Below, one piece after another: positions 17,600 to 27,525 of a stretch of DNA of 64,000 bases; position 1 is the stretch's first letter, and every line of letters begins with the position of its first letter. This stretch comes from Micromonospora coriariae (GTDB lineage Bacteria; Actinomycetota; Actinomycetes; Mycobacteriales; Micromonosporaceae). A program made the translations under genes and the position numbers. The DNA is taken from assembly GCF_900091455.1 (NCBI RefSeq), contig NZ_LT607412.1, forward strand, positions 5,828,001-5,892,000. Direction: 5' to 3'. A model generated the notes under the pieces. That model ran no database searches and was not told the DNA's origin. It worked only from the letters and a program-made list of their open reading frames with translations.

Positions 17600-20500
17600 G
17601 TGTCGCCGCGTGCAGCAGTGGATCACAATCAGGTGGTGCGGCGTCCGATGTGGAAGTGGGGCCTGCTGACCGTCGTCGCCGCACTGGCGGCCGGCGGGAC
17701 AGGCTGGGTCTGGCTGCGCTACGACTTCGAGAAGGTCAACTGGGCCTGGGGCGTCATCGCCGGGTTCGTCGCCGTCTACGTCGTCCTGGACCAGGTCTTC
17801 ACCAACCGGCCGGCGGCGTCCACGGCGCTCGTCACGCACCGACGTGCCGTCGCGGACCAGCTCGCCGATCTGGTCCGGCGCGACCCCAGCGACGACACGG
17901 TGCTCCGCGCCGTCGATGAGCCGTACCCGCTGCCCGTGCGCTGGTCCACCGCGCCGGCCCGCCTGTTGCCGTCCTGGCGGGCGATCGGCCGCTCCAGCGA
18001 CGCAGTCCCGCTGGACCTGTCCGGCCGCGACGGCGCGCTCTGGACCCGATACCGCAGCATCCCGTCCGGACGGCTGCTCCTGCTCGGCAGCGCCGGTTCC
18101 GGGAAGTCGATCACCGCCTTGCGAATGGCCCGGGAGCTGCCGGCGCACCGCGAGCCCGACACCCCCGTCCCGGTGCCGACACCGGTCGCGTCATGGGACC
18201 CCGACCGGGAGGGCTTCACCGACTGGCTGGTCGACCGGATCGCCCGGCGGTACCCGCAGCTCGCCGCCGAGCACCCCCACCCGGAGGCGGTGCTACGCGA
18301 CCTCGTCGAGGCGGGCCTGTTGGTGCCCGTCCTGGACGGCCTGGACGAGATGCCCGAGCAGCGGTTGGTCTCCTGCCTGGAGCAGTTGAACGCCCTGGCC
18401 ACCCAGCGGTTCGTGCTCACCTGCCGATCATCGGTGTACGAGCGCTACCTCACTCAGGGACAGAAGCTGCGCGGCACTGCCGTCGTGGTGCTGGAACCGC
18501 TGAGCCCCGCCGAGGTGGCCGACTATCTGGTCGACGCGGCCCCGTATCACCAGGCGAAGAACTGGTCCACCGTAGCCGCCACCATCGGGGACGACACCGA
18601 ACTGACCGGCGTACTGTCCACACCGCTGATGGTGGCGATGGCGCGCAGCGCCTTCGACCAGCCCGGCACCGACCCGCGCGACCTCGTCCCGCTGGCCCGG
18701 GAGCAGGGTCGCTGGTCGGTGGAGGACGACTTGCTGACCCGGGCCGTCGATGCCGCACTGCGCTCCGGGCGGGGCGGCCAGGGGCTGCGCCGGTGGGAGC
18801 CGGACACGTCCCGGCGGTACCTCGCCTTCCTCGCCGCGCACCTGGAATCACTCGACCAGCGCGAGTTCCGCTGGTGGCAACTGCCCGCCGCGCTGCCCGG
18901 TCCGTTCTGGGCGATCTTCGACGGCCTGCGCAGCGGGCTGGCCGTTTGGGTAGCACTCTCGTACGCCCATGACGCGCTCACCGAGAGCGCCGCGCTCGTG
19001 AGCGACATCGGCACGCGCCACCTGCTGAACGCGATCGCCCGCAATCCCCACGGCCTGGCCGTCGCGGCCTTCCTGCTAGCCGCGTGCGCCGCGCTGCTGC
19101 GCGGTCGCACGGCGCGGGACACGCCTCGTCGGGTGCTGTTCGTCGGCGGCCGGCGGGCCCTGCGGTACGGGCTGATCGCCGGCCTGGTCGGGGGCGCGTT
19201 CTGGGCGTTCGCCACCCTGACCCTGCTGTCGACCGTCACCCCGTCGCCGGAGCTGGTCCGGTTGCTGGACGGGGTGCCGGGCCTGCCGGCGTGGTCCGAC
19301 CCGGTGCGCGGCGCGGTGGTGGTCGGTGTCCTCTTCTGGACGTACAGCGCCGTCACGGCCGGCCTGCGGGTCGACGTCGCCGCTCCCGCCGCCGAGCTGG
19401 GTGCCACCAGCGCGGCGGAAACCATCGACGCGGACCGTGCGGCGAGCGTCGCGTCCGCTCTCACCACCGTCGCCACCGCAGTCCTGCGCCTGCTCGTCGC
19501 CGTGGCGGTGCTTCGGTTGGGCGGGCTGCTGCCGGCCGCGCCGCCGATGACGTCGCTGGCGTACGCCGGAATGGGTCTGGGGCTGGCCTGGTGGCTGCAC
19601 CGGCGCGGCGGTGCCGCCTGGATCCGGTTCACGGTGGGGAAGGCCATGCTCGCCGCAAGAGGACGCACCCCCTTCCAGCTGCTGGCGTTCCTGGCCTACG
19701 CGGAGTCGGTCGGCCTGCTGCGACACGGCGCCGGCGCGTACCGGTTCCGGCACGGCCGCCTGCAGAGTCGGCTGGCCGCCGGGTCGCTGACCGGGCGGCG
19801 GGGCAGCCGGCTGCGGGAGGAGTTCGGCATCGAGCTGGCCCGGGCCGGCTACTGGACCGAGGCGCTGGGCGCCTTCGCCGCCGTCGCACGGGCCAGGGCG
19901 GAGAGCATCGGGTCGGTCGATCGCCTGACCGTGGCGGCGCTGCGCAAGGCGCTGCTGGCCGGGGCCGCCGCCGGGCAGTGGACCCGCCTCGCGGACCTGC
20001 TGGCGCTGATGCCCGCACCGACCACACCCAGCACCACCACGCCAGTGTCCGCGCAGCGTGAGCGGATCGCCCGGCTGCTCACCGCCAACGCGCCGCTTCC
20101 CGAGCTGCGGGCCGCCGCCGAGCAACTGCGCCACCTTGATGACGACGACACGCGAGCGGATCGCGGCACCGACGAGTTCCTGGCGGCCCTGCACTTCGCC
20201 GAAGGCGACACCGACGCGGCACGGGCCCTGCTGGGCCGGTTGCTCGCCAGCGGCAGCGCCGGCGACGGCGCCGGCCGATCCGTGCCCCTTGCGGCCGGGC
20301 TGCTGGCCCGCCTCCTTCTCGACGACGGCGACCCCGAGGCCGCCGTCGTCGTCTGCCACCACGAGCTGTTGCTCACCGACCAGGCTCCCGACCGCGCCGA
20401 CCTCCTGCTGCTGCAGACGTGGAACTGGTCGGTCCAGGTGCTGCGCCAGGTCACCGACGAACCGGGCGAGGTGCTGCGGCGGGTCCGCGCCGCGCTCGCC

Positions 20501-20701
20501 GAGCAACGCGAGCGGCGTTTCGCGCTGACCCGGCGGGAGCTGGCGGAGATCGGGCTGCAGGCGTGCCACGCGTCCGTCGGGCACGCGACGCTCGGGCCGC
20601 TCGCGGTGGCGGCCAGCCGGCGACTGGTCGGCGTCCTCGCCGACCCCGAGATCGTGGTACGGACCGCCCGGCGCAGCGCACCGATGTGGCACGCCGGCTA
20701 G
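17600..20701 (+). CDS. Membrane-anchored NACHT-domain STAND NTPase
   Basis: A protein of up to 1033 aa with two N-terminal membrane helices (LLTVVAALAAGGTGWVWL, then VIAGFVAVYVVLDQVF). The NACHT NTPase has Walker A GSAGSGKS near residue 159, Walker B VPVLDGLDEMP and sensor FVLTCRSS. Six further hydrophobic segments lie between about residues 430 and 680, followed by an RFRHGRLQ segment and an alpha-helical TPR-like C-terminus. The GTG at 17600 has no clear ribosome binding site; the ATG at 17648, preceded by AGGTGG, is an alternative start that keeps both helices. Membrane NACHT proteins are often linked to antiphage defence or signalling, but the role here is not known. Confidence 0.75.
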   Translation: MSPRAAVDHNQVVRRPMWKWGLLTVVAALAAGGTGWVWLRYDFEKVNWAWGVIAGFVAVYVVLDQVFTNRPAASTALVTHRRAVADQLADLVRRDPSDDTVLRAVDEPYPLPVRWSTAPARLLPSWRAIGRSSDAVPLDLSGRDGALWTRYRSIPSGRLLLLGSAGSGKSITALRMARELPAHREPDTPVPVPTPVASWDPDREGFTDWLVDRIARRYPQLAAEHPHPEAVLRDLVEAGLLVPVLDGLDEMPEQRLVSCLEQLNALATQRFVLTCRSSVYERYLTQGQKLRGTAVVVLEPLSPAEVADYLVDAAPYHQAKNWSTVAATIGDDTELTGVLSTPLMVAMARSAFDQPGTDPRDLVPLAREQGRWSVEDDLLTRAVDAALRSGRGGQGLRRWEPDTSRRYLAFLAAHLESLDQREFRWWQLPAALPGPFWAIFDGLRSGLAVWVALSYAHDALTESAALVSDIGTRHLLNAIARNPHGLAVAAFLLAACAALLRGRTARDTPRRVLFVGGRRALRYGLIAGLVGGAFWAFATLTLLSTVTPSPELVRLLDGVPGLPAWSDPVRGAVVVGVLFWTYSAVTAGLRVDVAAPAAELGATSAAETIDADRAASVASALTTVATAVLRLLVAVAVLRLGGLLPAAPPMTSLAYAGMGLGLAWWLHRRGGAAWIRFTVGKAMLAARGRTPFQLLAFLAYAESVGLLRHGAGAYRFRHGRLQSRLAAGSLTGRRGSRLREEFGIELARAGYWTEALGAFAAVARARAESIGSVDRLTVAALRKALLAGAAAGQWTRLADLLALMPAPTTPSTTTPVSAQRERIARLLTANAPLPELRAAAEQLRHLDDDDTRADRGTDEFLAALHFAEGDTDAARALLGRLLASGSAGDGAGRSVPLAAGLLARLLLDDGDPEAAVVVCHHELLLTDQAPDRADLLLLQTWNWSVQVLRQVTDEPGEVLRRVRAALAEQRERRFALTRRELAEIGLQACHASVGHATLGPLAVAASRRLVGVLADPEIVVRTARRSAPMWHAG

Positions 20702-20820
20702 AGGTGGCGGGCCTTTCAGGCAGGCACATCAGCGGCGACTAACGGGGCGGCCCTTAAGTCGGAGGCTCGTTCTACCCTGCCGGGTGACAGCGATCCGCCT
20801 CCTGACAAGAGAAGACAGTC

Positions 20821-21384
20821 GTGCGACGGGGATATTGGCGAGAGTCCGGGGATGCGGTCAGCGCCGAGGAGGCCTCGGACATCTGGGCACCGCACGCGTA
20901 CGACATCCTGCTGGAGGTGGCGCGGCGGTATCACGCGATCATCACTTACGGTGAGGTTGGCAAGGAGGTGCAGGACAGGTCAGGCGTCCGGACCTCCGCG
21001 CTCCTGCAGAACTGGATCGGTTCCGTCCTCGGCCGGGTGGTCCGGCGCGCGCACAACCAGGGTCACCCACCGCTGACGGCGCTGGTCGTGCACAAGGACG
21101 ACGGCAAGGTCGGCGTTGGATACGCCGAGGTGCTGCAAGTGGCCGGGCAGCCGCCGGTCGAGGACGACATGCAACGCGAGCTACATGCCGCGTCGGCCCG
21201 GCTGGATTGCTACCGCTACTTCGAAGCGTCAGGGCTTCCGGCGGACGGCGGCCAGCCAGCCCTCGCACCGAGGCTCGAGGAGGCCGTACGGCGTCAGCGC
21301 CGGATCGATCCGCAACCTCGTCCCACCTGTCCCCGGTGCAGCATCCAGCTTCCGGTGAGCGGCGCCTGCGACTACTGCGACTGA
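20821..21384 (+). CDS. Conserved hypothetical protein with C-terminal zinc ribbon
   Basis: A 187-aa cytoplasmic protein. Its N-terminal 110 residues resemble a compact helical domain (ITYGEVGKEVQDRSGV, then NWIGSVLGRVVRRAH). The last 20 residues carry a four-Cys knuckle (CPRCSIQLPVSGACDYC), so zinc binding is likely. I recall similar proteins in other actinomycetes but no function. The GTG start at 20821 follows AAGAGAAG. A 119-nt gap separates it from the NACHT gene; it stands beside the HEPN-CBS and PglW genes in the same orientation. Confidence 0.65.
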   Translation: MRRGYWRESGDAVSAEEASDIWAPHAYDILLEVARRYHAIITYGEVGKEVQDRSGVRTSALLQNWIGSVLGRVVRRAHNQGHPPLTALVVHKDDGKVGVGYAEVLQVAGQPPVEDDMQRELHAASARLDCYRYFEASGLPADGGQPALAPRLEEAVRRQRRIDPQPRPTCPRCSIQLPVSGACDYCD

Positions 21385-21532
21385 CACCTGTCGGCGCGTT
21401 CCAACCTGTCGGTGGGACGCCAACCGTCCGCCAACGGCGCAGGTTCCGATCTGAGCTGATCATGGCCCTATGATCTTCCGCTGCGGCACCGGGCCGGTCC
21501 CGGACCGCCAGCTCGGAGGAAGGGGTTGGCTG

Positions 21533-22294
21533 ATGGCGAAGCACGACAGGGAATCACTGGCCAATCGGTTCGACGCCGCCTGGAAGGCACTCGAATCGGA
21601 ACTGAAGCATCGTTGGAGGGAGCGGACGGGAGGCGGCTCGGGGCAGCAGACCGCATTCAGCATGCTGACCTGGGCTCGGGACCAGAAACTGCTCACCACC
21701 GATCAGGAGCGGTTCCTGGACCGCTGCCGCAGCGTCCGCAACGCCTACGCGCACGTGTCGTTCGAGGGCTATTCGGGACCGATCGCGTCCCCGCCCCGAG
21801 AGATCGTGGAGCGCCTGGAAAAGATCCTGGGCGGTCTGCGGCATCCGCAGACAGTCGGGGAGATTGCCACCAAGGCCAGCACCTGCCTGCCGACCACGCA
21901 ACTGCGGGAGGCGCTGCAGACGATGCACCGGGGCGATTTCTCCCAACTGCCCTACCAGGACGCGCAGCGCGGCTGGCTCCTCGTGACCCGGGAACAGGTC
22001 GGCCGCTGGGCGGAGGCCAAAGCTGAAGCGGACGGCATGGTGCTGCTCGATCTGAGCGCCGCCGTGTCGGAGCTCGCGGATCACCCAGAGGTCGGTCCGG
22101 TGCGGCCGAGTCAACTCGACGCATCGGCCACGCTCGCGAGCGCCGTGGCCGCGCTCGAGTCGGCCCTGCACCGGCCGGACGACGCCGACGGCGGTTACCC
22201 GCTGGTCCTGGTGACGGGCAAGGGGGCCGGGGCACCGGTGCAGGTGCTCGCCGTGGACGATCTGCCGCGGGCGTACCGCGAACTCGGCCGCTGA
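21533..22294 (+). CDS. HEPN-like domain protein with CBS-like C-terminal half
   Basis: A 253-aa protein. Residues 69-74 read RNAYAH, the RX4H motif of HEPN nucleases with the usual polar residue after Arg, inside a helical N-terminal domain. From about residue 125 the pattern RGDFSQLPYQDAQRGWLLVTREQV and then YPLVLVTGKGAGAPVQVLAVDDLP resembles a pair of CBS modules, nucleotide-sensing folds. A ligand-gated RNase is a reasonable hypothesis, not shown. ATG 21533 is preceded by GGAGGAAGGGG, which decides the start over an upstream ATG at 21470. It lies 70 nt before the PglW-type kinase and may belong to the same defence unit. Confidence 0.65.
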   Translation: MAKHDRESLANRFDAAWKALESELKHRWRERTGGGSGQQTAFSMLTWARDQKLLTTDQERFLDRCRSVRNAYAHVSFEGYSGPIASPPREIVERLEKILGGLRHPQTVGEIATKASTCLPTTQLREALQTMHRGDFSQLPYQDAQRGWLLVTREQVGRWAEAKAEADGMVLLDLSAAVSELADHPEVGPVRPSQLDASATLASAVAALESALHRPDDADGGYPLVLVTGKGAGAPVQVLAVDDLPRAYRELGR

Positions 22295-22364
22295 TCCGAT
22301 GAGGCTGACCGATGGGGGGAGCGCCGGGCACCGGCCGCCAGGTCACCTGGCCCTAGTCTCTGGC

Positions 22365-25300
22365 ATGCAGGAGGGCCGTTGGACGACGATCACGCCGTCG
22401 CAGTTTGCGCACGAGCGGGAGGCGCTCGCGCACGTCCAGGCGCTGCTACCGGACACCGAGCCCTACCGTGCCTGGTCGAACTTCACCTTCACCGCCCAGA
22501 CCGGGCATCCCTACGAGGTCGACCTGTTGGTCGCCGCGCCCGGCGGCCTCTATCTGATCGAGATCAAGAGCCTGAACGGCAAGCTCATCTCGAGTGGCTC
22601 GAACTGGATTCTTCAAGGTCCGAACGGCACTCGCACATTCGACAACCCCCTGCATCTTGCGGACGCCAAGGCCAAGAAGCTCAAGTCGCTGCTCCAGGTG
22701 GCGGCCTCGCGACGTAAGGGCCAGCAGGTCAGGATCCCCTTCGTGCAGGCGGCCGTGTTCCTGTCCAAGCCCGGCCTCCGGGTCGAGCTGTCCGAGCATC
22801 ACCTGCACGGCATCTACGGTCCGGAGCCCGCCCTGGGCCATGAGCCCGGACCGCTGCCGACGATCACCTCGCTCCTGCAGCGCCCGCCGCAGGACGAACG
22901 CCAGCGGGTCACCAAGGAGGTGTCCGCGGCACTGCCCGACCTCCTGGGCGCGGTGGGCATCGCCCGCAGCCGGCGGCACTATCAGGTTGGCGCGTGGGAG
23001 TTGGAGCCCCGCCCGTTCGACGTCGGCCCCACCTGGCAGGACCACCAGGCGCGGCACCGTGATCTGGAGCGGGAACGTCGCCGGGTGCGGATCTACCTGG
23101 TCGAGCGCAACGCCGTGCAGACCGAACGGGCCAGCATCGAACGCGCCGCCAAGCGGGAGATGCTGGCGCTGCACGGCATCAACCATCCGGGCATCGTGCA
23201 GGTCGACTCGATGGAGTCGCACGAGGCCGGCCCGGCGCTCATCTTCCGGTACGACCCCCGCTCAATGCGTCTCGACCACTACATCGCCCAGTACGGCGAC
23301 CGCCTCGACGCGCTCAGCCGGCTCGCCATGATCCGCCAGCTCGCCGAGACGGTGGCGTACGCGCACCGCCGGCGACTGCACCACCGGGCACTGTCCGCCC
23401 GCAGTGTCTTGGTCAACCCTGGCCGGGTGCGGCGCGGCGGCAGCGAGGACGAAGCCTGGCTGATGCCCCAACTGCAGATCAGCGACTGGCAGGCGGCGAC
23501 CCGGGGCGCGGACAGCGCCGGCGGCAGCAGCGGCGAGCCGGTGACGCTCTCGTCGCATGCGACGGCGCACATCGAGCGGTCCGCAGAGGCGTACCTCGCG
23601 CCGGAGTTGACCGCGCCGACGCCTGACGCGGTGGCGATGGACGTCTTCGGCCTTGGCGCGCTGGCGTACCTGATTCTGACCGGTCATCCGCCGGCTGCGA
23701 AGCGTCCCGAGCTGCTCGCCCGGTTGGCTCGCGACAACGGTCTGCGGGCCGCCGCGGTCGCCGACGGCATCAGCGAGTTCGCCGACGAGCTGATCCAGGC
23801 CGCCACCGCACCGGTTCCGGCCCAGCGGCTCACCACGGTCGCCGACTTCGTCGAGATGCTCCAGGGTGTCGAGGACGAGCTGACCACCCCACCTCCCGGC
23901 TCGGTGCACCCGGAGGACCCGGAGCCGGAGCGGCCCGACCCGCTGGAGGCGCGCGGCGGCGACCGGGTCGGCGAGTGGAAGATCGTCCGACGCCTCGGCA
24001 CCGGTTCGACCTGCCGTGCGTTCCTCGGCTTCAACGAGCGCACCCGCCGGGAGGAGGTGCTCAAGGTCGGGCTCTCCGACGAGAAGGGCGCCCGACTGGC
24101 CCACGAGGCCCGGGTGCTCGGCCCGCTCACCGACTCCCGGGTGATCCGGCTGGCCCGGCCCGAGCCGCTGCAGCTCGGCAACCGGACCGTCGTGGTCCTC
24201 GACCACGCCGGTGACCGCACCCTGGCCCGCAAGCTGCGCGACGACGGCCGGCTCACCGTCGACGAGCTGGAGACCTACAGCGACTACCTCTTCGGCGCGC
24301 TGGACTACCTCGAGGGTGAGGGCGTCTACCACCGCGACATCAAGCCGGACAACATCGCCATCCGGATCCGCCCCAACCGCACCCGGCAGCTGGTGCTCTT
24401 CGACTTCTCCCTGGCCGGGGTCTCGGTCAAGGAGATCAACGCCGGCACGCCGCGCTACCTGGATCCGTTCCTCGGCACCGCCAACCGCCCGGTCTACGAC
24501 AAGCACGCCGAGTGGTATGCGCTCGCGGTCACCCTGCACGAGATGGCCTCCGGGGAACTACCGGTCTGGGGCGACGGTGGCACCGAGCCGCAGCTCACCG
24601 ACGGCCCCCCGGTGCTGGCGGCCGAGGCGTTCGACCCGGCGATCCGCGACGGACTCGTGGAGTTCTTCCAACGCGCCCTGCATCGCGACCACCGCCAGCG
24701 TCACGCCTCGCTCAAGGATCTGCGCGACGCCTGGCAGCAGGTCTTCCGCCGCTCCGACGCGAGCACTCCGGTCGGTAGCGAGCACCCGGAAGTCGACGCC
24801 GACGAGCCGGACGAGCAGGCAGCGGCGGCAGCCCGCGACGAGGCCGCCGGCAAGGCCACCCGGGCCACCGCGCTGGAGGCCGCCGGTCTCACCCCACGCG
24901 CGGTCTCGGCCGCGCACCGCCTGGACGCCACCACCGTCGGTGAGCTGCTCGCGGTCGCGAACAAGCTCGCGCACCTGCCGGGTCTGGGCGCGAAGACCCG
25001 GCAGGAGCTGCAACGCCGGGTCAAGGAGTGGCGCCAGCGCCTGGGGGAGCGGGAAACGCTGCCCACCACGCCCGCCGCCCGCAAGGCGGCCAGCGAAGAG
25101 GCGGCCACCGAGACCGCCGCAGGGCACGGCGACACCGATCTGGTACGCGTCGGCCTGGACGCCATCGCCACGCTGCTCGTCCCGGCGAAGAACGGCCGCA
25201 ACGCCACCGAGATCGAGGGCACCCGGCTGCTGCTGCACCTGCCCGACGAGTCAGGGGCGCTGCCGGCGCTGCAGCTCTGGCCGCAGCAGCCGCAGGTGGC

Positions 25301-26426
25301 CACCGCGCTGGGCGTCACCGCCGGTCGAGTCGCGCAGATCCTCGGCAAGCAGCGCAAACGCTGGCACGACATTCCCGTGGTCGGCAGCCTGCGTACCCAG
25401 GTCATCGAGCTGTTGCACGACGGCGGTCGGGTGATGGGCGTCGCCGAGTTGGCCGCGGCGCTGCTGAGCAGTCGCGGCTCGGTGCGCACCGGGGACGCGC
25501 TGCGTCTCGCGGTGGCCGTCGCGGCGGTACGCGCCGCCGTGGAGGTCGACGCGCTCGCCGACGAGCCGCGTCTCCTGCTGCGTCGACACGCCCGCGCCGA
25601 TATCAACGGCAAGCCGCACCCGCGCGGGGACCGGCTGCTGGTGGCACTCGAGGTGAGCGAGGACGACGCGCCGGACACGCCGGCCGCGCCAGCGCTGCTC
25701 GACTACGCCGACGCGCTCGGCAAGGCCGCCGACCGGCTCGCCGCCAGCGAGGTCCTGCCCAGCCCGGCGACGGTGCTGCGTACCCTCGCGGCAGTGACCG
25801 CGCCCGGCGGGGCGGCCGACGCGTTCGACGAGCGGCGTCGGGTGCTGCTCGCCGCGGTGGCCTCGGAGCGGGCCGCCGCGACCGCGCGGCTGGAGCTCTA
25901 CCCGCGCGACCTCGACCCGGTGCGGGCGCTGCGGCTGGCCCAGGCCGGCGTGGTGCCGCCCGCGATCGCTTCTGACGGTCGGCGTGGGCTGACCCCGACG
26001 CACGTCGCGGACCGGGTCACCGCGCGCTTCCCAGAGCTGGACCCGCTGCCGGGCCACCCCAAACTGGACCGGCTGCTCGCCGAGGCGGGTTTCGAGCTGC
26101 GGTGGGACCGGGACCGGTACGTCTCGCCACCTCTGGCAGCTGACGGCGCCATCGCTGCATGCCTCGCTGTCGGCTTCGGATGGGCCGGTGCTGCTGCACG
26201 ATGCGGCGGTGTTGGCGCGGTACCGGGCGATGGATCGGCTCCACGAGCTGGCCGATGCGGCGCGCGGCGGGTCGGGGGATGTGTGGCTGCTCTGCCCGAT
26301 GGAGGATCCAGCGCTACTGCCCAAGTTGGACGGTGCCGTGGTGCGGGTAGGCGACAACGAGTGGATCGCCCTGCCGGACGCCTGGGTCGTCAACGCCCAT
26401 CGCAGCGCCGCTGCCGCTTGACTTGA
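22365..26426 (+). CDS. pglW: PglW-type kinase: NERD domain, pseudokinase, Ser/Thr kinase (3' end scrambled)
   Basis: From ATG 22365 the product starts with a NERD nuclease-related domain (residues 10-130; YEVDLLVAAPGG, LIEIKSLNGKL). A kinase-like region follows in which the catalytic loop reads HHRALSARS, lacking the HRD Asp, so it is a pseudokinase. A second kinase begins near residue 534 with Gly-rich loop LGTGSTCRAF, active-site YHRDIKPDNIA near 655 and DFSLAG in place of DFG. HhH-like and sigma-like helices lie further on. This is the architecture of PglW from BREX type 2/Pgl phage defence. No pglX, pglY or pglZ is in the window. After about 26130 the frame reads low-complexity Ala/Gly/Arg text, while true C-terminal sequence continues in another frame. 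Confidence 0.75.
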   Translation: MQEGRWTTITPSQFAHEREALAHVQALLPDTEPYRAWSNFTFTAQTGHPYEVDLLVAAPGGLYLIEIKSLNGKLISSGSNWILQGPNGTRTFDNPLHLADAKAKKLKSLLQVAASRRKGQQVRIPFVQAAVFLSKPGLRVELSEHHLHGIYGPEPALGHEPGPLPTITSLLQRPPQDERQRVTKEVSAALPDLLGAVGIARSRRHYQVGAWELEPRPFDVGPTWQDHQARHRDLERERRRVRIYLVERNAVQTERASIERAAKREMLALHGINHPGIVQVDSMESHEAGPALIFRYDPRSMRLDHYIAQYGDRLDALSRLAMIRQLAETVAYAHRRRLHHRALSARSVLVNPGRVRRGGSEDEAWLMPQLQISDWQAATRGADSAGGSSGEPVTLSSHATAHIERSAEAYLAPELTAPTPDAVAMDVFGLGALAYLILTGHPPAAKRPELLARLARDNGLRAAAVADGISEFADELIQAATAPVPAQRLTTVADFVEMLQGVEDELTTPPPGSVHPEDPEPERPDPLEARGGDRVGEWKIVRRLGTGSTCRAFLGFNERTRREEVLKVGLSDEKGARLAHEARVLGPLTDSRVIRLARPEPLQLGNRTVVVLDHAGDRTLARKLRDDGRLTVDELETYSDYLFGALDYLEGEGVYHRDIKPDNIAIRIRPNRTRQLVLFDFSLAGVSVKEINAGTPRYLDPFLGTANRPVYDKHAEWYALAVTLHEMASGELPVWGDGGTEPQLTDGPPVLAAEAFDPAIRDGLVEFFQRALHRDHRQRHASLKDLRDAWQQVFRRSDASTPVGSEHPEVDADEPDEQAAAAARDEAAGKATRATALEAAGLTPRAVSAAHRLDATTVGELLAVANKLAHLPGLGAKTRQELQRRVKEWRQRLGERETLPTTPAARKAASEEAATETAAGHGDTDLVRVGLDAIATLLVPAKNGRNATEIEGTRLLLHLPDESGALPALQLWPQQPQVATALGVTAGRVAQILGKQRKRWHDIPVVGSLRTQVIELLHDGGRVMGVAELAAALLSSRGSVRTGDALRLAVAVAAVRAAVEVDALADEPRLLLRRHARADINGKPHPRGDRLLVALEVSEDDAPDTPAAPALLDYADALGKAADRLAASEVLPSPATVLRTLAAVTAPGGAADAFDERRRVLLAAVASERAAATARLELYPRDLDPVRALRLAQAGVVPPAIASDGRRGLTPTHVADRVTARFPELDPLPGHPKLDRLLAEAGFELRWDRDRYVSPPLAADGAIAACLAVGFGWAGAAARCGGVGAVPGDGSAPRAGRCGARRVGGCVAALPDGGSSATAQVGRCRGAGRRQRVDRPAGRLGRQRPSQRRCRLT
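26150..26421 (+). pseudogene. Displaced C-terminal segment of the PglW-type gene
   Basis: In a different frame from the kinase gene, this stretch reads SASDGPVLLHDAAVLARYRA, then DVWLLCPMEDPALLPKLDG and NEWIALPDAWVV. It looks like the normal PglW C-terminus and ends at a TGA near 26421. The junction with the upstream frame lies near 26130, and roughly 100 residues expected between the two parts seem to be missing. The gene therefore seems to have suffered a deletion that also shifted the frame. The size of the missing part is estimated from memory of PglW lengths (about 1400-1500 aa). Confidence 0.55.
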
Positions 26427-26523
26427 TAGGTTACTGACTGATCAGGCGATTGGCCTTGATCGCTGTGTCTGATGTGCTCGTGGACCTGGCGCATATTTGC
26501 GACACAGACGACCGGGGGTTCAG

Positions 26524-27495
26524 ATGCCCTACTGGGGTACGTTCACGGCCAAGTGTTTCGCGCAAGCGTTCCCTGCGGGAGTGGTTTCCTCCCGCGGGGT
26601 GCTGACCTTCTCAACTGACGATCTTGTTCACGCGTTGTTTGCTACTGGCCGGGCTCCAGGAGACGAAGTTTCTCACGGTCTGGCCTCGGTATGGGAGTTC
26701 ATCCATCGAGTCTCGCTCATTCCCGCGTACGTCCGCAGATCGGACGGGGGCGGCCTCGTCAAATCCGCCTTGGCCCGTGAACTGGACCGTTCGGAAAAGG
26801 TGTCGCTGTCTTACGCCCTCGGGCAGGCGATGACCGGCATCTTCTGCCAAAAAAAGCTGGGTGTGACTTTCCTACTGCATGTGGACAGATATGCAGGCAG
26901 GTACGGCGTGACGTTCGGCACTACCAGGAAAAGGGCCGATCTGTTCGGCTGGAGCCCGCGCGGCTGGGTGGTCGCCGAGGCGAAGGGGCGGTCGAACGCA
27001 ATGGAAGCGGCTCTGCCTAGCACTCTCGTCGCTCAGAAGCGCTCTATCAAATCCATCGCTGGGGAACGCCCGTGGCTCGCTTTGGGCTGCGTCGCATCCT
27101 TCCCGCCCTACGCGTACGAGTTGTTGATCGACGCGGTCGACCCGGACGAGGATGCGCTTGAGTCGATCGACGTGAACATGGACCTGGATAGATACATGCT
27201 CGCGTACTACGAACCATTCCTCGCTGCCGTCGCTGCGGGCACGCCCGACGTGAGGGACCAGGGCTACCTCGCTTCGAGGTTCGATGTGCTCAACCTGCGT
27301 GTCGGCCTACGCCGCGACATAGCCGCACGGGTTCGGCAAGCAGCTGAAGGAGAACTGGTCGGTCTCCACGAATCAGTGCTCGGACTTCTCGAGACTGGGG
27401 GAGAGGCCGATCAGTCGTTCACTACCTTCCCCGACGGCACTCTGGTGGGGAGCAACTGGGCCGACGCCATGTCCCTCAACGACTGGCGCTATTGA
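26524..27495 (+). CDS. Hypothetical protein with PD-(D/E)XK nuclease-like motif
   Basis: A 323-aa protein of no recognised family. Residues 139 to 154 (RADLFGWSPRGWVVAEAKG) give Asp139, Glu152 and Lys154 in the spacing of a PD-(D/E)XK core, with a hydrophobic beta-strand before the ExK. The N-terminus (PYWGTFTAKCFAQAFP) is conserved-looking. The surrounding DNA is visibly less GC-rich than the flanking operons, which suggests recent acquisition. The start ATG 26524 has GGGGG 6 nt upstream. It lies between the broken pglW and a second nuclease-like gene, so a restriction or defence role is plausible but unproven. Confidence 0.6.
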   Translation: MPYWGTFTAKCFAQAFPAGVVSSRGVLTFSTDDLVHALFATGRAPGDEVSHGLASVWEFIHRVSLIPAYVRRSDGGGLVKSALARELDRSEKVSLSYALGQAMTGIFCQKKLGVTFLLHVDRYAGRYGVTFGTTRKRADLFGWSPRGWVVAEAKGRSNAMEAALPSTLVAQKRSIKSIAGERPWLALGCVASFPPYAYELLIDAVDPDEDALESIDVNMDLDRYMLAYYEPFLAAVAAGTPDVRDQGYLASRFDVLNLRVGLRRDIAARVRQAAEGELVGLHESVLGLLETGGEADQSFTTFPDGTLVGSNWADAMSLNDWRY

Positions 27496-27525
27496 GTGGC
27501 CGGGCGCACGGTCTAAGTGGTGACG

